A stretch of DNA of 60,961 nt from Phoronis australis (GCA_002633005.1 NMRA01000697.1:119603-180563), one strand, 5' to 3'. Counted from the first letter of the stretch, positions 44,475-57,309 are shown. Notes: generated by a model from the sequence alone, not told the origin. Program-made: numbers and translations.

Positions 44475-44837
44475 CTTTCTCAAACCTATTTGAGGTGGTG
44501 ACGAACTAAAATGATTGTTTTAAAAAATCTATTTCCACCTACCTTCAGCCTATCCATATTGACACTAAGATTTAGTCAGTCATTTTCCTGGTCTTACCGA
44601 GTGCCAGACTGAGAACCAAAAGATCCATTCCCATCTTCAAACCGCACCATGGTCCTTGAAAATGGTGCTAATCAATGAGGGTGCCAGACACCCGTGCATG
44701 TATCTCGGAAAACGCTGTAAGCCCGTGCAACACCTGAAGAAAGCTGAATGCAAAACCGAAACCTAGTTCCAATCTAGATAGGCTAGTATTTGATAAGATA
44801 AACAGGTTTAGAAATAATTATTTGACATGTTTTACAG
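44475..44837. repeat. Intron segment paralogous to 28.81-29.19 kb
   Basis: ATCTATTTCCACCTACCTTC, GAGTGCCAGACTGAGAA and ACGCTGTAAGCC match the K3-K4 intron in order. The matching left part is 39880-40084, so the Gypsy element interrupts it. Confidence 0.7.
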
Positions 44838-45055
44838 GCTCTCAAGGTTCTATAAAAGAAGTTCAAACACCGGCTGTGACAGCCTCTTACAGAGCACCGG
44901 CATATCTGAACTGTGAGCAAGCTAGAATACACGCACGTGCCGAAGAGTACTTTGTGTCTGTAAACAGCGCCAAGAAAGTTCAAATGACATACTTTAAATA
45001 TGTCCGAGATATGGTACATTGTTTGAATCATTGTAAAGGAAATGCTTGCTGCTGA
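44838..45055 (+). CDS. Terminal PAN-like exon of gene B
   Basis: The acceptor GACATGTTTTACAG leads into a phase-1 frame: SQGSIKEVQTPAVTASYRAP, NCEQARIHARAEEYFVSVNS, then VHCLNHCKGNACC and TGA at 45053-45055. After the TGA the same frame continues AVTFSEFTNMCITYLFIE and stops at 45110-45112, exactly as the gene A exon ends (VVTYSECTKMCITFVYIE). The TGA therefore replaces a Glu codon and removes the last strand and cysteine. The truncated product may be real, or the gene may be decaying. Confidence 0.65.
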
Positions 45056-45112
45056 GCTGTTACATTCTCAGAATTTACCAATATGTGTATCACTTATCTT
45101 TTTATAGAGTAG

Positions 45113-48100
45113 AACTCGACAGTTGAAGAATTCAGTACTAAAATTTCTAAAACGACAACCTACTTCGAGCCCAGGCGAGTAGCTGGGTGCTGACTTGTCG
45201 TCGAGTGAACCATAGCTTAAATGTTGTACTTACTATTACAATTGGAATCAATACCGAGAAAATTGTTGTTGCACTGAACAGGCTTTATAATATTGAGTAC
45301 TTAAATGTTACCGAAGGTGATTGACGTCTCGTCAGCAGGCTGAGATTATTCGCTAAGTCGGCATGAGTTCCGTAGAAGTGAGGGTATTGCGAAAACGCAA
45401 GATCACGCAAGACTTAACGAGATACCTCCACGCATTACAAGTGAAGCACGTGATCACGCTAGCTTCTTCGATTCTTGCGAAAGCGGAAGTCGGTCAAGGT
45501 AAATAAGCTTCTACAAGTGAGACTTTTGCCTCATCGCCTGCGAGACCAAATTTCTAGTTCATCGTGACGTAAAGGAGAACTATGAGTTGATAAATTCGCA
45601 TTCGAAACCCGTAGTTTGTCGTCTGCGCTTGCTCTTAAAATTATTCCTCCACTAGATTTGGGCACATCAAAAATCAGATGCTTATTCTTCTTTCTGTGGA
45701 ATACTGTGGTAGAATTTAGTAAGCTTGATACAAACATTATATAGGGTTCTTGATCCCTTTCAGAGCTTGTTTCAATAGTTTTAAATCAATGGGGTGTGGT
45801 TAATCTCTATTTCTTGAGAGATCAGTTGTTTTTTCACTGTCTGCATCATTGTTGTGTTGTGTTGTATTGTATTGTATTGTATTGTTTCGTACAGTATCAT
45901 GTTAAGGTATTTCGTAATCAATCAATGTCAAATAAACCTGTCAAAATGCATTAACTACTGACACACACTTAATCCACTGAAAATAAAATAAAACAAATTG
46001 ATGTCAACAGAAAATGAGGTCTTCATGTCACGTTTTAAATAGAAACCAGTAACTGCGCGAATACTTATCCCTTTCTCGACTTTCCAGGCTAGTTTGGATT
46101 GATGCGTTTTGTTCCAGATTCTTGTTGTCCTCAAACTTATTAACAAAAATATTCCACGGCAGTTTCATACTAACTCAACTCAGCTATGAGAGGAGCGTCG
46201 ATGTAACCTGCGAAGTAACAAGAGACATTTTGCTCATTCGTGGACCTCAAGGTCTATCCAGATGTTGTTTACTTATTATTTTATTCTGTATGATCACCTA
46301 GCATAGCACGTGATTAGCAATGTACAAGTTTGTGTTTCATCACGAAAAGGCACAATAACTGAATAGTCTTAGCCGAGAAATTTTGAGCATGTCATCGTCT
46401 AGAAATGAATGATAGAAGTAAAATCAGTTACTTGTATATTCTCAGAGATTTTATGTTTTTGCCGAAATGAGATTTTATCAGAAATAGTTATCTGGAGCGT
46501 GTGTCTTTAAACAAAGATGATAATCCCTCTCTACTGTCTCTGGGTCACACTTAAGTCATGAAACATTCACCAGATGTCTAGCTCCAATGAGCTCATCTCG
46601 AGTTGCGAACATTCATTTGTCGACACATCACTCAGGTAGAATTGGAAAAACCAGTCACAGCATTAATCACCCTCTACTGTGCTGAGTGTGAAAATCGTCA
46701 GATATTGCTGTTCATTTTCCGTCATTTATCGTATAATAAAGAATGCAGATGAGGCTTAGCGTTTCTGGTAGTTGTGACAATTAAGTATTCGACCATACGG
46801 TCTGTTCATTTTCCCGGGGGACATCGGAGACTCTCGGAGAGGCTAGTCTGTGCAAGAAACTCCCTTGTTGGTGCACATGACACTCTGGCGTTGGGTAGGT
46901 TCACTTGTCACATTCATGTTCATGCAGCTAAGAAACTTTCCATTGAAGTCGCTTTTCATTTGTGTACTTGTTTTGGAATATTGAATTCACATTTGTGACA
47001 TGCAGTGCTGTGAAGGAATGTTCATTGATGCTGACAATTTAGTCACTTGTTAAAACATGGTAAATGGTGGTGTTAAGCGCTTCAACAAAAGCTGCATTTC
47101 TCTTCCATAAAATGCAGAAACGTATATATTAAAATTTTGCAAAAAGGAGTGAATGATAGACTGATGGCAAACCAACGGTATTCATAGTATGCCAAAATTT
47201 TGTTTGACACAAAGGCTCAAGATTTATTCTTGTGAGCACTGTTTCAATTTTCGGAAGTATCATTTCGTTTTCGTTTCAGGCAAGTTTGGTTTTCCCTAAA
47301 AACCTTAAAAGGGCTGCTGGTATTTTGATATCCCCTCATGCGAAATTGGTTCACGTTAGAAGCAGTTACTAACTGCGCTTTTATGAACACCGTAAAAGCA
47401 CCGTATCCAGTATTAACGAAATTTGAAATTTTTGCTCTTGTATAGGCGCAATCGCAGCCTGAACTTGCACCACCAAACTTCGCTTTCCGTCGCCGGGCGG
47501 AACAACCGGTGCGTAAATTTCAAATCGATCCTCCGTCAACCTGGGGGTAACTGGACTGCTTCGTGACGTACCTGCACTGCCAGTCTTCGACTAGCCACCA
47601 CTGAGGCCATACCTTTGTTATGTTTTCAAGGCTATCCTTTTAGAAAGCGACAACAATGGCCAGTAATCGACACATTCCTTGGGGCTTTGAAATGTGTCGT
47701 TTACCGGCCATTCATGTCGCTCTCAGAACAGTGCTGTAGGCACCCGTATGCGCAGCCAACCACCTTTTGGCATTTGAACATAGCGCCTACGCATCGTAAG
47801 TGTACGTTCAGTGCTCAAGGTAATACGGTGGGCTTTGGGAGATTACTTACCTCTAATTTTACCACTACAGCACTTTTTCAAAAAAGTTGCCTACAAAAGT
47901 CCCGAGAAATGTGTCGTTTAGGCCTACCGATCATTTGCGTCGCTTTCTGAAAGGAGCCCTGAAAATATTACATACCAAGCACGTAGGAATGCAAAAATTA
48001 TTGGGGGGCACAAACCCATTCGACTTCGTCAACCTACCTCCTTCCTATCGCCACCCCTCCCCCGTTCTCTGGATGTCACCATATTTGTACCGACCCGCAT

Positions 48101-49560
48101 TAGGTGGGTTGGGGGGTAATACCTGAGATGCAGTCGTCAGGATTTGAGTACGCGTTAAATTTTCACGGACAGTAAGAATGGGTCTAGGGACAGCGCACTG
48201 ACGGGTAGCTGGGATCCAACAGTGGGTTCGATGAACTAGAGCTAGTCGCTGGTCAGCTTAGCTATAATTCGCTTGAGACAGGCAGCTTAGCTCGTACGTA
48301 TTACTTTGCGCTGGCTTTAAGGTCAAGATTCGTTTTATTATGATCAAGTTTCGGGAAAACAACAATTTATCATGGCCATTCTTTGAAGGAATTTTTTGGA
48401 CAGGTGAGGTCCCGTGGTCCCTGGCATGAGTGCCTTTGTGACTGTTTCAAAATCCTTTGATGAAACACAGCCGGTAGTCCAGTTTCTTGTGGCTGGGGCA
48501 AATGATACAGAGTGAATCTTAAAAATGTACACACTTAACGCCTGAAGTTCTAATTCAGCTCCCGTGGATCACTGAAATTCTGCGCAGGTCCACTGCATGG
48601 TTACACCTTATTTTTATCGTGGCTCCGTCAGTCATGACGGTCTTTGTGTGTGTAGTATACACAGGATTGGAAAGCAACTGGTTCAGTTTTGAAAAAAAAT
48701 TATCAATGTCTTCGAGAGTTATTTTAGATAAGCAAGAAGAGTCCAAGTGCACTTTACTGTTTTGTTATCTGATTATAGAGTTTTTTCCATATTCAGTCTT
48801 CAACTACATTCACTGAAACGTCATCATTTCTTAAAGTATTAGCTTTTAATTGCCAAAACTCATCTAATAAATTGTCGGTTTCCGTAGATACATAAACATG
48901 TAAATAAGAAACCAACGAATTTGTTTATCAAAACGGAATGTTATAAGCAATTTCCGCAGGCATGATCGCAGATTTTTGGTGGGTAACCCGGAGAACATGG
49001 GAGATGGGGCTTTCTCAAGAAGCTTTGAAAATATAACAAACGTAACGTAGCGGGGTCGAGTGCCAGGTTTCCGTCTTGGTCGGAGTTGAGGCCGGCTCTG
49101 CGTTCAGCGAAACGCCATCGTGGTCCACAGTGGTCAAGTTGGGCTCTTTGCTGTTAACGTTGATGGTTCCCGATTCGATTCGAGTCTGTTCTCATAAGAC
49201 ACACAACAGCCATCTTTCCAGGAGGTCGCTTCATATCTATTTTTCAGACAGCGGAGAGTGTACATCAAACAACACGCCATCTAGCGGTCGTGATACATAA
49301 TCTATTACATTTGCGAGGCGCTGTACGGTACACCCATGGCCCCTCCATATCCTCCGTATTAGCGGCAGTCGGGACTGTATGGCCACGTATCAGTTACCCC
49401 TAAGTTGGTGGAGGGCCGATTCTAAGGTTTGCACACCGTTGTTCCGCCGCCCGAATGCGAGAATCGGTGGTGCTGGCTGGTTCGGCTAGTTTCCCTCTCG
49501 AAACAAAATCTGTCTTTTATCGAAACATTTTAAAATGCTGATTTTCACTTTACCCAATAT
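45113..49560. other. Intergenic; no gene recognised
   Basis: It holds a TTGTA/TTGTG pentanucleotide run (about 45849-45889), AATAAA at 45931-45936 (a possible gene B poly(A) signal) and a hairpin cluster at 47.63-47.97 kb. Minus-strand frames at 48752-48344 (LSKITLEDIDNFFSKLNQLL) look coding-like but match nothing I recognise and are broken. Confidence 0.5.
47641..47726. other. 86-nt pre-miRNA-like hairpin
   Basis: Arm 47641-47676 pairs with 47691-47726 at about 30 of 36 positions around a 14-nt loop (47677-47690). A further diverged copy of the right arm lies at about 47908-47965. It could be a MITE fragment or a small-RNA precursor. Confidence 0.4.
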
Positions 49561-49574
49561 CGTACCATATATCG

Positions 49575-50190
49575 TCAACGCAGCCAAGGGCGACGACGGA
49601 GGCGAGCAGCTAGGCCAAGTTGCATGCCGGCAAAGCCCACAGCGCAGCCAAGGGCCGACGGCGGAGGCGGGCTGGGTCAGAAAAAGCTGACGATGGAGTT
49701 GACTGCGCGATGAAGGACACCTCGGAGTACGTTAGGCGGGCCGTGCCAAACTGCCGGTGAAGTCAACTGCTCGGCAGAGGTTCGTAGACCCCTCAGAGTA
49801 CGTCAGGCGTGCCGGGCCAAGGTGCCAGCGAAGCCGACTACGCGGCCAGGGCCAACGACGACTCACCGCGGTGGGTAAGAGGCAGAATGGGGCAAGCTGC
49901 CAGAAAAGGCGGCTGCGTGGTCAAGGGCAGACGACGACTCATGGTGGGTGAGGCTGCCGGGCCAACCTGCAGGCCAGCAAATTTCAGGGCCAACGGCCAC
50001 TCACGGTGGGTGAAGCGAGCTTCGACCAGGATGGCAGGATGGCGGTCAGGCGGCCACGCGGCCAAGGAGTGACGGCGGGCGGCTGCACTCGGCCGAACTG
50101 TCGGTTGGGAGTCCGCACGGCCGGGGAGCGGCCGTGGTTGGCAGGCTTCGGCCGGGCTGCCGGTCGGGCGGCCGTGCGGCTGGGGAGTGA
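49575..50190. repeat. GC-rich degenerate ~70-bp minisatellite
   Basis: Units start near 49808, 49877 and 49949 and carry GGCCAA, GCCAGC, CGACGACTCA and GGTGGGTRAG in order; older units extend on both sides. The block is rich in G+C and CpG compared with the surrounding sequence. The long frames on both strands are by-products of composition. Confidence 0.65.
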
Positions 50191-50794
50191 CGGCAAATTT
50201 TCCTTCGTTATCCGAACACACAAAATCAACCATCTTGCCAACACAGGCTCCGAACTTGAACATTTCGGGACAGCGTGTTTGGTTTCAAGATCAAAGTAAT
50301 AGACCCATGCCTCGTCTTGCCGCTCAACTCTGTTGAAGAAGTTTACTGGGTCAGACTGAAAACGAGTTAAGAGTATTCGAAACCTAAATTTTGCTTAACA
50401 TTGTGCCAACCCATCTTGCACTCAGTTTGCTGACGCGTGTCAAAAGCACAGTGTGAATTTCTCTTCATGTCAAAGCATTTTCCTTAAGTTTCAAATTTCA
50501 AAAAAAAATTTCAACTGCTCGTCACTTCATCAATTTTTTACCACATGGCAAAGCACGCCTCCTTATTTGGTATGTCAAGACGTAGACCTAGCACGTTTTC
50601 CTTATATGGAAAATGTGACCTTTGGTCTTTGATATAAATAAAAAGGTGATTTCAAGCAGCAGCCAGTCGACTTCTTGAACGCATGCGCGCATATATATTT
50701 TTAGGGGCCGATAATTTGAACATTGTATTGGAATGAAAGATTTCTTATTTCATCTGTGTTTCAAAAATAGTGAATCTGACCATTTTTTCTAAGT

Positions 50795-52198
50795 CGTTGA
50801 TTTAGAGCTGCCATTGGTAAGGCTGATATGCCATGGTACCTGCCCGCTATTAAAAGCAAAAAATTCTGGCGATAAAAGAAACTTTTGTATAAACTGCCCA
50901 ACTAATTTTGAAAGGTTATATTCTTTCAAACTTTACTAAATAAGAAATCGGATTGTTATCATGTAATGTTGGCACGATTTCTAAATTCTTTGGTCTACAT
51001 ATACCGACCAGTAGACTATTTGAATTGGCATAACGTTTCGGTCGGTAATTTCTCCGGCCATCTTGTGGTGCTTCATCGTTAGAAGAACGAGCACGGGTAT
51101 GTGATGCGCTTATGGTGGCCATGGTTGAGCACTTGGTTATTGGAGCACGAAGTCACTCGAGGCACATACGAAGAGGCTGGCGAGAAATTGAAATTGGTGC
51201 AAATCGGGGAAAGGCGACATTGTGAAAGTGGTGGTTGCCTGTAGGTAGGGGCAACATTAGCATGAACCGGACGAAGGCCTGACATTTGTGACCACCCAGC
51301 GGTAGGAGGCATCGATCTTTCGCCAATAACCCTAGCTATGATACTGAAGCCAAACTGAAACAATCATGATCCTATTCTTAATAGGAGTCGGAAAGCGGAT
51401 TTAAGTTTGATGAAATACCAGTGTTTTTACATGAAAATTTCCTTTTTTTAGAAATCTAATACAAAATCGGTATTGTCATACTACACAACAGTTTGAACTC
51501 ATTGATTAACCCTTCTTATTTCGTTTCCTTCATTATTCATGCTTGTGCATAAAAAGACACTCGCTGGTTCCCTGCGTGCCCCTAGATGGGGCGGTAGCCG
51601 CGCAAGCTCGCAGGTATCACTTAATTTTCCTCGGAAAATTTTTTTACACTGGCTTTCTGATTGGCTAGTCGAATTCGGTGCTTAAAATTTATGTTCAGGA
51701 AATGTGAAGCCTAGAAATTTTGACTGCGGCTTTTCGGAATGCATCTTTCTACTGTCGATGACTTTTGTTTACGATGGTGTCCTGTATTCATACAGTATGA
51801 ATAACACACCGGTTAAATCGGTAAGATATGTGTTTATTGTAAATGTATGTGCTTCAAGCACGCGGCTATTAAACATCACTGCAGAAACGAAATAGATGCT
51901 GCGACGCCACTTGCACGACAACGCTAAAAATCGTTCACAGTCCGCCATTTTTCATGGTGTTTTAAAGCTAACCAATGACTGCCGAGGTTACATCGACCAA
52001 TGCTAAAGTGCGTGTCACTGCGTGATACCTACGTGCTGGGTGGGCTAAGCACGCAGGGAAACAACGAGCAAAGGACAACGCTTGCTGTGACATTTCCAGC
52101 TTTTTACCCTTGTTATCGGCTTTGTCATTTGCAAGCGAGTTTCTATAGATCGGTTTATTCGTTTACTGAAGTGCCGGATGACAATTGTAATATTTGTT
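50795..52198. repeat. Repeat R, second copy, left part
   Basis: Matches 22950-23875 at high identity, starting inside the last ~30 bases of a gene C exon (TTTAGAGCTGCCATTG/GTAAGG). It is interrupted by a MITE at 51560-52069 and ends at LINE-B (52199). The rest of R resumes at 60293. Confidence 0.8.
51560..52069. mobile_element. ~510-bp MITE with TIRs inside repeat R
   Basis: The left end CTCGCTGGTTCCCTGCGTGC is inverted on the right (CTCGTTGTTTCCCTGCGTGC), and AGGTATCAC also repeats inverted. It is flanked by AAAAGACA (51552-51559) and AAAGGACA (52070-52077), an imperfect 8-bp duplication as in hAT. The intact R copy (CAACAAAGGGCAACGC at about 23737) is the empty site. Confidence 0.7.
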
Positions 52199-52341
52199 TT
52201 CTTTTAAGAGATATATATTTATTGAAGAATACACAGAACATAAAAAGAAATAATGGCAAACCCAGAAATCGCGAAGCATTATATCTGGGTTGTAAAAAGT
52301 CCATAAATGAAACTAATATACATAGAGGTATATACAATTAA

Positions 52342-55300
52342 GTACTAGTCCACGAGAGCACCAGCCATGAGCGGCAAGGTGGGGGTCAGCCGATTTTCAC
52401 CAAATTTGGCACATAGGTAGTCCTATGGGATCTATAAACAGCGGTAAAATATTTCCTCAAAATATTGCGTTTTTCTAATGTTATAGGCTCAAACACATTT
52501 TACGGCTTCGCAGCCATGTTTTCACGGTATAAAAACTGTCCAGTTTTAACTGTTCATATTTTTCCTTGAATGAAAGCTATCGATTTATTATTCAGTTGGC
52601 ATTGTTTATTGGTGCCTGTAGATTGTTACACAGATGTCTTGAAACACGATTCCGATTTACCACCCTCATTTAGTAGTTTTACTACACTGCCTCCCGTTAT
52701 GCCATTTTGAGGTTGTGTTCAGTACACTGCTGTACCAAATCTGCCCCCACTGTTATGAGAATGAAACTTAGCCAAAATGTTGACAAAACATGTTACTTTC
52801 ATTTCATAAAATAAAAACTTTGTCAGCCAGTTTATTAGTTATATATTTTGGCACCTCAAATGTACTAAATTGAGAAATTTTCATATATCCCAGATCTATG
52901 CCTGAGCACCGTAAAATCGGATTGTCCTTCATGTTTTTCGATATTTTGCAACTAGTTAGTTCCTCCTGAATGTTTTGAACGTTTTACTACTGATCACTTA
53001 GGGCTATAGTACCCCTAAATATCATACAGGGCTCCATTTTGTAAAAAGCCGATTATGTCCTCCACAGTGAACAGCGTTAGACATGAACTCGACAAATGTA
53101 GGTTATTTTGATTTACAGTTGTTTTACTTTGCAATTTCCTCATGGGTATTTCTTCACACATATTCAAGTCAGATTTTTTGTTGATCAAATGTTCATGCAA
53201 TGCATTGTAATATCAAATGAATGATGAGTTTGGTTGCATGACCGTAATTTTTCCCACGACTTAAAACAAAAGACCGCAGAAATTTTCCTGCCGAAATACC
53301 GGGTTTGCAGTTCTGTAAAAACACTCGAATGACAAGACAAACTCCACCACTGTCCATGGCAACTCGTCGCATGTTTTTCGCCCATCGGTCCTATCATTGT
53401 TTTCCTTTGTTGTGTCATTGTTGAACACAGGTCGCATGGATATAGAACCTTGCGTACATAAGACCGTTGCCGATAAGTGCTCGTCATTATATCTTTATTA
53501 TAACAACGGGAACAATGAAGATGCTAATCTATTGTTCTCTATGCGACCAGGTTTCCCGTGGATGACCACAGAAGAGGAAAGTATTTACAAACAATGACCA
53601 CGCACCTTAGAAACTATTACCGCGCACACGAATGACTTCCGTGGAACCTAAGCACCAAATTTTTAAATCCGTGTATTGTGTTGTATTATTCATGACTCTG
53701 TTGTATTAAGATTCCAATCCCCAACCCTGTAATATGTAGTTTGAGTAAAAGTTCTAGACAATGCAGGTTTATGGATTTATTCTCCTTCAAATGAAGAGTA
53801 AAAATCAAATTCTGCACATGTTTTTTAAAAGTAATCACTTAGTGGAAGATCACACATCTAAAAAATAAAACAATGTTTGACAATTTTATTCATTATCTTA
53901 TTTGAAAATTGCTTACCTCACAGTCAACTCATCTAAGTTGAAAATATTCCTTGTGAAAAAACATAAAATAACAACCAGAGACTTGTGTACTACAAAATAT
54001 GTTTTCGTAATACAATGCAAACATAACTGTACAGTCAAAAGTGCAAATGTTATGACTCTACTAAAAAATTGCCTTCTAGATCTTTTCAACACTCTAATTG
54101 CTACAGGACGGAGTCAATCACACAAAGCTCATAAAGTCAGGGAATTACATTTGAGGTGATGTAGTCTCACTGCGAACAAGTGATTTCGCAATAACGCTGA
54201 CAACACTGGAAATCTCTTCTTCACAAACTTGAGGTAGCTGTATTTACCACATCAATGTTCTTATCAAAACTAACCACCACAAAATGAAAAATTGGCTTGT
54301 CGGTTCCAATTAGGCAGCATTTTACAATGAAATGGTCATGAAAAAATACTTTTGCAACATGGTTTGCATTACAATTGCCCTACGATTACAGTTGTACATA
54401 CATACTAGACCAGTAACAAAATTACCCATGGGAACCATAAAATGGTCAATTCGCCAAAAAAAAACAAGGATCCATCAGAGCTAATGTGTCAATACTTTTC
54501 AGTACTGCAACAAAAAATCATTTGAAGTGGACATAAACTTGCCTAAAGTCACATAAAACAACTTTTGATTTAGACATTTTACCATCATGAAATAGGTATT
54601 ACTTCCAGGTCACTTTTGAGCAATTTCAGAACTTTGAACGATCTGGCAATATGCAATTGCTAGAGACCGATTTTATACACACAGCATGGTCTCAAGAAAT
54701 AGCAAACTGTCAATTCGCTACAATTCCAGAAATCACTTCCCATCTGTATAAGGAACAAACCTAGCAAAGTTTATAGAGGTAAATGGTCTAAATCAAAACA
54801 CATTACCTCCTGGACAGAATATGGGTTTACAACCCAGGCAGAAAGATAAGTTAACAAAACCAGCCTAACTGCAACAGGGTCTCAACTTTCAGTAATATAT
54901 ACCCACTTACAAACAAAAATCTATAATGGTAAATAAAATGCAGAAACATAAATTCAGATCAATTACGCATCTTCAAGGAAAAGGAATAGTACAGTGGTCA
55001 GAAATCTTCTAAATGTGATGGCGACACTGAGAAATCCTGTCAGACCAAAAAATCCAGTGGCTAAACAAAATGAACAATGTACCATTACCATGTGGCCCAG
55101 GATCATGATTCGTGCCAGGACAAAAATTCAGTCTTAGAGTAGGTAAATTTTAGATTTGTGCTGTTCACACAAGCAGTTCTGGTGCAAACAAAGCTTGCGA
55201 CAACACACAAGCCTACTTCCCTACACAGCTGTGCTGATACAATAATGCCCCCACTGCATTTAGCAGATCAGCCAGAGTATCTACAGGTCCAGCCACTGTA

Positions 55301-57309
55301 CTGTTTCCTCCCTTTGAATTTTTACAATGCTACATCCTTGACAATCGCAGATTGCCTCTTTCAATGCATACTCCACTTCCTGTGTCCCAGTTTCCCCACA
55401 TTTGCTGAAAGTGGCCTATCTCAACAAATTACTTTGGACCTGTTGGGGTATCAGCCAGTAATCTTTGGCAAATACTTTTTCCCCAACTCGTTCCTCAAGC
55501 TACAAATTCTCTTTGACATATCTTTTGGGAGTAGACTTTTCGGCCTCTCTCTAGCCCCCTCACTTAGTTGTCCAGAAGGGTACCTTCTTGCTGGTTGTGA
55601 ACTTTTCCATACCCAACCTTTACTAATAATCGGCAAGTCTCCAACTTCCGCAGAAGCCTTTCCTGATTCCTAAAATTGTATTAATGAAAAATTAAACATA
55701 TTAAATTTAATGCGGCCAATTCGGCTCAGAAAATATAAATACCAAGCTAAAGTGAAGGCACCAATATTTTTGACGGCTTTAGCATGTTTAATTAACTTTA
55801 TACTCGCAGAAAATCATTGGTAGACAAAACATACTCCCTAGTCTCTAAAATTAGTTCATGGGCATGTTACACATTTGGTGGTTGTTATGAAAAGTTATGA
55901 TGACTACCTATTTTCTATGCCAATGTACATGCATGTTGGATAAACATCAACACATTTGATAAGATATGATTAAGCAATAAGGCCCAAGTTATAAGCAATC
56001 ACGGTGTGTCAATAAAAGTATTTTTGCATGAATGACGTGCTTCTAAAAATATTCCTCAGGGTCAGAACCTGGAGTTTAGTGATTCCTACCTGAGCTCACA
56101 CGAAGCAGGACGTTGAACCTTTACTTAACGTCTTTGGTAATTTTTCAGACCTCTATCAGATTTCTCCTCTAGTGTGCAGTGGATGTTCTAAGTGTCTTTG
56201 GGGACGCCAATATTTCTTGAGTGTTGTAACGATGATTCGGTTAAGTGAATCTAATACGGTAGATTATGTAGCTCCTGCACACCTGCCTCCGAGGCAGACA
56301 CTGAGACAGACTTGAGACTACTTCTCAGGAGGACACGTTCCACCTCCACATCAGCTCCACGTACTCTTATAAGGTGCTCAAATGTCTCACTCTATACCTT
56401 GTGCATTTCCCAAGAGTTTCCAAAGCTGTTTCTCTCCGCAATTTGTAGAAATATCACATTCGATGCGACTGGCAGTGCCAGATAAATAGATAAATTTGCA
56501 AACCCGCACTAAATTATGTCAGCCATCATTCAACTAACGCATTGTAAGCTTTAGTTTGGTATTCAGACGAATTGAATGAACAAATTTAGTATAATTTCAT
56601 ATTTTATTGGGAAATTCTAGTTTCCTTAAAATTAATTAAAAACATTTAAGCAGACCAATTGTTTTAATTGTTGTATTATACCACGGTATATTAATGCGTA
56701 GAAACGGCGCACAAGTAGTGACTGGTTTAACATGACAAATACACATACGCGGTCTGAAAATAGTGAAATTCAGACACCTATTACCAAGCCTGCCTGAAGG
56801 GCTGACAAAGTTTTTATTGTATTAATTTCAAGGGCATGGAGTCTTCTACATGTCCATGTTATTATTTTTAGTTTTCTCGCGGGGGCAGCTTAGCTATAAG
56901 GGTACAGCTTACTGCTTGTTTTTCACAAGACGGAAATGTACCTCCACGGAAACAGCTCCAGTGTTACCATGGTAACCGATATTGCAGTGTCGGTGCCGTT
57001 TTTACTGTTATTGGTCATGAACCTATCATGTGATATAAAAATTGTTCAGAAACGATTTTGTTTGAAGCAGAAACTGGAGTAGAAAATTTGGTAAAAAATG
57101 ACTCATTCCACACCAAGAAATTACCTCATTTTGCCCCCCAGAACACTTCCCTTGTATCTCCTAAACCACCAAACTTTGTGGTGTCATACTTCACCCATTT
57201 TCTGTCATCCCTAATGTGATTTATCAGACTAAACATGGATCTGAATGGCTGACCCCCCACCATGCCGCTTGTTGGCTGTACAGTGGTCGGTGGATCCGTG
57301 GACTGATAC
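52342..57309. mobile_element. 4,968-bp TIR element with TTAA flanks
   Basis: It interrupts the LINE-B 3' UTR and is flanked by TTAA at 52338-52341 and 57310-57313. The ends are inverted: GTACTAGTCCACGAGAGCAC against GTATCAGTCCACGGATCCAC, and further in GCGGCAAGGTGGGGGTCAGC against GCGGCATGGTGGGGGGTCAG. TTAA flanks occur in piggyBac and Kolobok groups, but the termini are not those I know. No transposase was recognised inside; the longest frames (55158-55673 on +, 55636-55451 on -, basic and Ser-rich) are unassigned. Confidence 0.7.
53431..53597 (+). CDS. Possible terminal exon inside the TTAA element
   Basis: TTGTTGAACACAG is followed by a phase-1 frame RMDIEPCVHKTVADKCSSLY then LYYNNGNNEDANLLFSMRPG and FPWMTTEEESIYKQ, stop at 53595. 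Composition looks coding, but there is no recognised domain and no partner exon. It may be a captured host exon or part of the transposon gene. Confidence 0.25.

Noticed and set aside
45053-45055. TGA as selenocysteine in the gene B terminal exon
   Set aside because: The aligned gene A residue is Glu, not Cys, and no SECIS-like structure was noticed downstream.
49809-50299. Long open frames on both strands
   Set aside because: By-product of GC-rich repeat composition; no domain, and repeats dictate the sequence.
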